From assembly GCA_028818695.1 (NCBI GenBank), contig JAPPNK010000027.1, forward strand, positions 1 to 25,988: a stretch of DNA of 25,988 nt. Reading direction: 5' to 3'. The position numbers were made by a program, and so were the translations under genes. Of this stretch, positions 6,411 through 15,400 are shown piece by piece. The stretch comes from Candidatus Poribacteria bacterium (GTDB lineage Bacteria; Poribacteria; WGA-4E; GCA-2687025). The notes beneath the pieces were generated by a model, which was not told where the DNA came from, did no database searches, and saw only the letters and a program-made list of their open reading frames with translations. Every line of letters starts with the position of its first letter. The stretch's first letter is position 1.

Positions 6411-9400
6411 ATGAATATCCGTTATCAAGCGCGCAAGGCGTTTCCCATCTTGTCGGCGCTCGCATTGATGATCGCCGCGTCGGCTTCCGCACAGAGCTTT
6501 CTCACATCCCCCTTCGCCGTAGACAACGCCGGCGAAAAAGGCGTCCCAAGCGTCAACCCGGCGGTACAAACCGCGTCGGTCGTCTTTGAAATACCGATCG
6601 GGTACTTCTACCGCGTCATCGTCGACACGAATGGAGCCGGCGGCGTCGGCTCCCCAGACGGCATTTTTGACCGAAACGACGACTGGACATGGCAGGGAAT
6701 CGCCGACGTACAACTTGTCCCAGCGCAGGTAGGCGGGCAGGACAGCCTCGCCATACGAGTCGACTGGGACGGAACCAGCCAGTGGGATTCCAACGACCTT
6801 GTCGGCGACGGAACATACGCCGTTCAGGTGGAGATCGGCTTCTCCGACGCGGCAGTGCGAAACGGAACGGGCGTCAAGGGGCAGGTTCAGATTGAGATCG
6901 ACACGAAGGCGCCGGCCGTCTCCTTTAGCGCCGACAGCTTTTCCCCCAACGCGGACGGGCAAAAAGACGCCGCCCAGCTCGCCTTTGCGTCCAGCGAAAC
7001 GTTGGACTCTGTAGAGGTCTCCATCGCCGCCGGACCTGTGTTGAATCCGCCCAGCGCCGTTTTTTCGGCGCCGTATAACAAAGCAGGCTCCGCTTCGTGG
7101 GACGGAACCGACATCACGGGCGCGTCCTTGCCGGACGGCGAATACACCCTTCAAATACGCGGCGTTGACCGAGCCGGGAACGAGACCGCGACGCAGCGGA
7201 CGATCATGATCGACACAAAGAAGCCCGCCTTTTCAACATTCACGCCTGCCAACGGCGCCCTGTTGAACGCCCCGCTCGCGCAGATTGAGGCGGCGCTGGA
7301 CGCTCTCGGCGGATCGCCCATTGACGTTGACAGCCTCTCCATACAGGTTGCGAACGCGGCAGGCGAGCCTGTGGAAGGCGCCTTGGAGATTGACCCGAAC
7401 GGCGGCGGCATGCGTTTCGTCTTCGCCTCGCCTTTGTCGACGACCGCCGAAAACGGAATATATAATGTAACCGCCTCCATTGCGGACGAGGCAGGTAACG
7501 CCGCCTCCCGCGCCTCCCGCTTCATGCTTGACACTGTTGCGCCGTTTGTCGGGCAGGCGGTCGCCTCTGAAGGGGCGGTCGTCCCTGGGTTCATCGGCTT
7601 GGCGTCCGATACATTGACCGTCGTCATTGACGAGACCGGCTCCGGCATCGATTTTGGATCGGCGCAGGCGACCTTGACCGCTCCGTCTGGGGCGCTTTTT
7701 CCTGTCGCTGTGAAGCTCTCCGAAACGACCGGCGGCGGACAAATTGAACTGACCTATGCGAATTTGACGGAAGAGGGCGTCTATACGATGCAGGTGTCGG
7801 GGGCGCGGGACCTCGCCGGGAACGCCGCGGCGGCGCGTTCGTTCGCCTTTATATATGACGAGACCCCGCCGCGCATTGAAAGTTTAACGCCGTTCGATCT
7901 GCGTCCGGGCGCCTTGACGCGCGCCAACTCGCCGTTCGACTCGGTTGTGTTGACCCTTTCCGACAATCTCACCGACATTGATTTTGCGGCTTCAGGCATC
8001 GTTGTGCGCGGACCGAACGGCGCCGCGTTGAGCGGTACGCTTTACAACGACGGCGAGTCGACCGTCTCATTTCAACTCGAAACGCCGTTGAGCGCCCTCG
8101 GCGCGGACGACGGACAATATGACGTCTCCGTCAGGGCGGCCGACGCAGCCGGAAACGCCGTCTCTATCGCCTCCAGCCTCATACTGGACACGCAGGCGCC
8201 GCGCATTTTGTCTATGACGCCTGCGCCCAACTCGGTTTTGAGCGGCAGCATTGAACAGATCGTTCTAACCCTCGCCCCAGACGCAACGGGGCTGGACATC
8301 TCAGCCGTTACAGCGACGCTTCTGTCGCCGTCCGGCGCCGCCGTGCCAGCCGCGCTGCGCATCGACTCGAACGAGTCGCTTCGGCTTGAGTTTGCCCCCC
8401 TGCGCGCGGACGGAACGGACGACGGAACCTACCGCGTTGTGTGGAATCTGGTCGATCGCGCTGGGAATTCTGTCAGCGAAACGCGCGAGTTCACTCTCGC
8501 TAATCGAAAGCCGTTTCTGGTGTCGTCCGAACCGGCCGACGGGGCGTATGTGAACCGCTGGTCGCAATTCACCGCGCAGCTGGGCGACGACAGCGGCGCC
8601 GGCATCAATTTCGACACGCTTCAAATATCGGTCTCCGGCCCCGATGGGCAGTTGGCGGCAGGGCGCGCCTCGCATGACGGCGCGCAGACGGTCGCGTTCA
8701 CCGCGGACGCCCCGGCGCCCACCAACGGGTCTGCCGACGGGGTCTATGCGGTCTCCATTTATGTTGAAAACAAACAGGGCGGCGCCTCCGTCATCGAGAC
8801 CGCCTTCACGCTTGACACCGCCCCGCCGTCGCTGCTGTCGGTGTCGCTGGCGCACGGAGCGACTTTGGACATTTCATCGCCGTTGATTGTTTCGATCTCC
8901 GTTTCGGACGAGGGCAACGGCATCGACTTTGACGCCTCCACAGTACAGGTGATCGGGCCGGGCGACGCTGTCATTCCGGCGCTGGTACAGTATGACGGAG
9001 CGGGCGTCTTTCTTCTTTCAACGGAGCCGCTCACCGCCTTCGGACGATACCGCATCGAAACAACGCTGAGCGACCGAGCCGGCAACGTTAGCGCGCCGTC
9101 CCAGACCGTTTTTGAAATACAGCAGGCGGAAGGGGTTGTCACAAGCGTTCAGCCGGCGCACCGCAGCTATGTGCGTTCGCTCTCCTCGGCGTCGGTTGAG
9201 TTGAGCGGCGCCACCTCCGATTCCACCATTGAACTGATCGGGCCGGACGGACAGCCTGTCGTCGGAACCGCTTCATTCGACCTCGGCGTGTTGACGCTGA
9301 ATCTTGAAACGCCTCTGGCGTCGGACGGACGGGACGACGGCGAGTACACCCTGCGCGTTACCCCTGTGGACGCCGCGGACATCCCCGGCCCGACGCTGCA

Positions 9401-12400
9401 ATATTCGTTCACAATGGACACGCAGGCGCCGCGCATCAGCGGACTTCAGCCCGCAAACATTTTCAGCGCGGGCGGCTATGTGAGCGCCGAGCTCATAGAA
9501 GCCTCCGTTCAGATAAGCGACGCCTCCTCCGGAGTCGACCTGTCCGCCTCATCGATTCGCGTCGTCAACAGCGCCGGCGCAGATGCGCAGGGCGTCCAAA
9601 CGGACGATGGAGCCGGCGGCCTCATGTGGAGGGCGGAGGCGCCGCTTGCGGACGGGAGTTATACTCTTCATGTCGAAGCGGCCGACCGCGCCGGACATAC
9701 CGCCTCAATGAGCCGCTCTTTTGCGCTTGACACGCAGGCTCCGTCGGTCGTCTCCTCCTCCATTGCGTTCAATGCGACCGTGACGGAGGCGATTACACAG
9801 ATCGAAATGCAGCTCAGCGACGGCGGCGGCTCCGGCGTCGACCTGTCCGCGTCCGAGATTGCGCTGAACGGGCAGAGCGGAGCTGTTCCGCTGCAGAAGC
9901 TGCTGTCAGGCAACGCGCTGACGCTCTCCTTCCCCCCGCTGAACGAAAGCGGCGGCTACGCGCTCTCGGTTAGATTGAGCGACGAGGCGGGCAATATGAT
10001 GTCCGAAGCGGAGCTGACGCCTTTCACCGTGACCTTGGATGGTCCGGCGGTTGTGAGTTTGACGATCAACGGGGCGCCTCCTTCAGCGTATGTTTCCTCC
10101 TTGACGGAAGCGCGGGCGCAGTTTGCGGATCGCGGCGGCGTCGGTTTGGACTTCACAGACGGCGGCAGCAGCCTTGCCGTCACAGGTCCGAACGGGGCGG
10201 TGGCCGGCTTTATTCAGGAGGAAGGCTCCGGTCTCGTCTGGCGCCCGACCGGCATCATCGACGCGGACGGCTCCTATACGGTCTCCGCTTCGGCGGTCGA
10301 CAAACGAGGGCGGAGAAGCGCGACTTTGTCCCATACGTTTATATTGGACACGCAGGCTCCGTCGGTCGTTTCCTCATCTGTCGGGTTTGACGAAGAGTTG
10401 ACCTCTCCCATCAACAGCGTTCAGTTGACCTTGAGCGACGGGAGGGGCGTCGGGGTGGATCTGTCGGCTTCCGCGATTTCGTTGAGCGGTCCTGGCGGCT
10501 CCATTCCGCTTCAGAAGTCTTTCGACGGGGAGACGTTGACGCTTGTTTTCCCAGAGATCAATGAGAACGGCGGTTACACGCTCTCGGTTAGGTTGAGCGA
10601 CGAGGCGGGCAATATGATGTCCGAAGCGGAGCTGACGCCTTTCACCGTGACCTTGGATGGTCCGGCGGTTGTGAGTTTGACGATCAACGGGGCGCCTCCT
10701 TCAGCGTATGTTTCCTCCTTGACGGAAGCGCGGGCGCAGTTTGCGGATCGCGGCGGCGTCGGTTTGGACTTCACAGACGGCGGCAGCAGCCTTGCCGTCA
10801 CAGGTCCGAACGGGGCGGTGGCCGGCTTTATTCAGGAGGAAGGCTCCGGTCTCGTCTGGCGCCCGACCGGCATCATCGACGCGGACGGCTCCTATACGGT
10901 CTCCGCTTCGGCGGTCGACAAACGAGGGCGGAGAAGCGCGACTTTGTCCCATACGTTTATATTGGACACGCAGGCTCCGTCGGTCGTTTCCTCATCTGTC
11001 GGATTTGACGAAGAGTTGACCTCGCCCATCAACAGCGTTCAGTTGACCTTGAGCGACGGAGAGGGCGTCGGGGTGGATCTGTCGGCGTCCGCGATTTCGT
11101 TGAGCGGTCCTGGCGGCTCCATTCCGCTTCAGAAGTCTTTCGACGGGGAGACGTTGACGCTTGTTTTCCCAGAGATCAATGAGAACGGCGGTTACACGCT
11201 CTCGGTTAGGTTGAGCGACGAGGCGGGCAATATGATGTCCGAAGCGGAGCTGACGCCTTTCACCGTGACCTTGGATGGTCCGGCGGTTGTCAGTTTGACG
11301 ATCAACGGCGCTCCTCCTTCAGCGTATGTTTCCTCCTTGATGGAGGCGAGGGCGCAGTTTGCGGATCGCGGCGGCGTCGGCTTGGACTTCACAGACGGCG
11401 GCAGCAGCCTTGCCGTCACAGGTCCGAATGGGGCGGTGGACGGCTTTATTCAGGAGGAAGGCTCCGGTCTCGTCTGGCGCCCGACCGGCATCATTGACGC
11501 GGACGGCTCTTACACGGTGACGGCAATGGCGGTGGACAAGCGCGGTCGGACGAGCGCGGCGTTGTCCCATACCTTTATATTGGACACGCAGGCTCCATTG
11601 GTCGTTTCCTCATCTGTCGGATTTGACGAAGAGTTGACCTCGCCCATCAACAGCATTCAGTTGACCTTGAGCGACGGGGAAGGCGTTGGGGTGGATCTGT
11701 CGGCGTCCGCGATTTCGTTGAGCGGTCCAGGCGGCGCTATTCCGCTTCAGAAGTCTTTCGACGGGGAGACATTGACGCTTGTTTTCCCAGAGATCAGTGA
11801 AAACGGAGATTACACGCTCTCGGTTAGGTTGAGCGACGAGGCGGGCAATATGATGTCCGAAGCGGAGCTGACGCCCTTCACAGCGACGCTGGACGGTCCG
11901 GCGGTTGTGAGTTTGACGATCAACGGCGCTCCTCCTTCAGCGTATGTTTCCTCCTTGACGGAGGCGCGGGCGCAGTTTGCGGATCGCGGCGAGGTAGGTT
12001 TGGACTTCACAGACGGCGGCAGCAGCCTTGTCGTCACAGGTCCGAACGGGGCGGTGGACGGCTTTATTCAGGAGGAAGGCTCCGGTCTCGTCTGGCGCCC
12101 GGCCGGCATCATGGACGCGGACGGCTCTTATACGGTCTCCGCTTCGGCGGTCGACAAACGAGGGCGGAGAAGCGCGACTTTGTCCCATACGTTTATATTG
12201 GACACGCAGGCTCCGCGCATTTTGTCTATGACGCCTGCGCCCAACTCGATTTTGAGCGGCGGCATTGAACAGATCGTTCTAACCCTTGCCCCAGACGCAA
12301 CGGGGCTGGACATCTCTGCTACTACAGCGACGCTTATGTCGCCGGACGGCTCTGTCGCGCCATCTTCGCTGCGCGTCGACTCGGACGAGTCGCTTCGGCT

Positions 12401-15400
12401 TGAGTTTGCGCCCCTGCGCGCGGACGGAACGGACGACGGAACCTACCGCGTTGTGTGGAATCTGGTCGATCGCGCTGGGAATTCTGTCAGCGAAACGCGC
12501 GAGTTCACTCTCGCTAATCGAAAGCCGTTTCTGGTGTCGTCCGAACCGGCCGACGGGGCGTATGTGAACCGCTGGTCGCAATTCACCGCGCAGCTGGGCG
12601 ACGACAGCGGCGCCGGCATCAATTTCGACACGCTTCAAATATCGGTCTCCGGCCCCGATGGGCAGTTGGCGGCAGGGCGCGCCTCGCATGACAGCGCGCA
12701 GACGGTCGCGTTCACCGCGGACGCCCCGGCGCCCACCAACGGATCTGCCGACGGCGTCTACGCGGTCTCCATTTATGTTGAAAACAAACTGGGCGTCGCC
12801 TCCGTCATCGAGACCGCCTTCACGCTTGACACTGCCCCGCCGTCGCTGCTGTCGGTGTCGCTGGAGCACGGGGCGGTTTTAGACGTTTCATTGCCGCTGA
12901 TTGTTTCGATTTCGGTCAAGGACGAGGGCAGCGGCATCGACTTTGACGCCTCAACAGTACAGGCGATTGGACCGGACGGCGCCGTCATTCCGGCGCTGGT
13001 ACAGTATGACGGATCAGGCGGCTTTTATCTTTCAACGGAGCCGCTCACCGCCTACGGACAATACCGCATTGAAACGACGCTGAGCGACCGAGCCGGCAAC
13101 GTTAGCGTGCCGTCCCAAACCGTCTTTAAAATACATCAGGCGGAGAAGATCGTCGCAAACGTTCAGCCTGCGCACCGCAGCTATGTGCGCTCGCTCTCTT
13201 CGGTCTCGGCTGAGCTGAGCGGCGCCACCTCCGATTCCACTATTGAGCTGATCGGGCCGAACGGAGAGCCGGTCGTCGGCTTCGATTTCTTCGCCTTTGA
13301 CGTGTTGACGTTGAACCTTGAAACGCCGCTGGCGTCGGACGGACGAGACGACGGCGACTATACTTTGCGCATAACCCCTGTGTATGCAGGGGGCGTCGCC
13401 GGCCCGACGCTGCAATACTCGTTCACGATGGACACGCAGGCGCCGCGCATCAGCGGACTTCAGCCCGCAAACGTTTTCAGCGCGGGCGGCTATGTGAGCG
13501 CCGAGCTCATAGAAGCCTCCGTCCAGATAAGCGACGCCTCCTCCGGAGTCGACCTGTCCGCCTCATCGATTCGCGTCTTCGACAGCGAAGGCAAATATGT
13601 GCGGGGCGTACAAACGGACGATGGAGTCGGCGGTCTCGTGTGGACGGCGCCATCGCCGCTTGCGGACGGGAGTTATACTCTTCATGTCAATGCGGCTGAC
13701 CGCGCCGGGCATACCGCCTCAATGAGACGCTCTTTCGCGCTTGACACGCAGGCTCCGTCGGTCGTTTCTTCATCTGTCGGGTTTGACGAAGAGTTGACCT
13801 CTCCCATCAACAGCGTTCAGTTGACCTTGAGCGACGGGGAAGGCGCCGGGGTGGATCTGTCGGCGTCCGCGATTTCGTTGAGCGGTCCTGGCGGTTCCAT
13901 TCCGCTTCAGAAGTCGTTTGACGGGGAGACGTTGACGCTTGTTTTCCCAGAGATCAATGAGAACGGGGGTTACACGCTCTCGGTTCGGTTGAGCGACGAG
14001 GCGGGCAATATGATGTCCGAAGCGGAGCTGACGCCCTTCACGGTGACCTTGGACGGTCCTGCGGTTGTCAGTTTGACGATCAACGGGGCGCCTCCTTCAG
14101 CGTATGTTTCCTCCTTGACGGAAGCGCGGGCGCAGTTTGCGGACAGAGGCGGCGTCGGTTTGGACTTTACGGACGGAGGTACCAGTCTTGTTGTGACAGG
14201 CCCGAACGGTCCCGTGGACGGCTTGACCTTGGAAGAGGGATCAAGCCTTGTCTGGCGTCCCGCGACGGCGGCGGTCCCGGACGGCTCTTACACCGTGACA
14301 GCGACGGCGGTCGACAAGCGCGGTCGTACAAGCGCGGCGTTGTCCCATACATTTATATTGGACACGCAGGCTCCGTCGGTTGTTGCCTCATCTGTCGGGT
14401 TTGACGAAGAGTTGACCTCGCCCATCAACAGCGTTCAATTGACCTTGAGCGATGGAGAGGGCGTTGGAGTGGATCTGTCGGCGTCCGCGATTTCGTTGAG
14501 CGGTCCGGGCGGAGCTATACCGCTTCAGAAGTCTTTCGACGGGGAGACGTTGACGCTTGTTTTCCCAGAGATCAATGAGAACGGGGGTTATACGCTCTCG
14601 GTTCGGTTGAGCGACGAGGCAGGCAATATGATGTCCGAAGCGGAGCTGACGCCCTTCACGATGACCTTGGACGGTCCCGTCGTCGTCAGCGTCACGGTGA
14701 ACGGAGCGGCTCCTTCACCCTACGCAACCTCCTTAACCGAAGCGGGCGCCGTCTTCGCCGACCGAAGCGGCGCGGGGCTTGACTTTACGGACGGCGCGAC
14801 GCGCATACAGGTGACCGGCCCGCGCGGCGAGGTGAACGGAACGCTCGCCCAGAACGGCGACGCGCTCACATGGACGCCCGACGTTCCGATCCGCGAGAAC
14901 GGTACTGACGATGGAACCTACACCGTGTCCGCCTCGGCGGTCGATCTGGCGGGGCAATCCAGCCCGACCGAATCGTACGCCTTTATATTGGACACGCAGG
15001 CGCCGCGCATCACATCGGCGCTGCCGCTAGAGCTGTTGACAAGCTTAGGCTATATGAACTCGCCGCCGTCGGTCATCAGCGTCACGCTTGCGGACGCGGC
15101 GTCCGGCGTTGACCTCAGCGCTTCCTCCATCGCCGTTTTTGACAGCGGCGGAACGGAAGTGACGGGCGTCCGCACGGACGACGGCTCTGGGACGATCATC
15201 TGGACGGCCGCTGATCCGTTCGCAGACGACGGCTCCAGCGACGACGTTTATATAGCGCAGCTGACCGCCGCCGACCGCGCGGGGCATATCTTAACGCTGG
15301 CGCGTCCGTTCACGCTGGACACGCAGCATCCGACGGTTGCGTCCTCGTCGGTCGCGTTTGACGCCGAGTTGACCGCGCCCATCAACAGCATTCAGTTGAC

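Noticed and set aside
9956-12188. Series of identical - strand frames every 618 bp
   Set aside because: These are reflections of the tandem repeat in the + strand gene, not a family of small genes.
9744-12215. Possibility that the regularly spaced repeats are a CRISPR array
   Set aside because: Units are 618 bp, continuous and in frame, with no short repeat/spacer structure.
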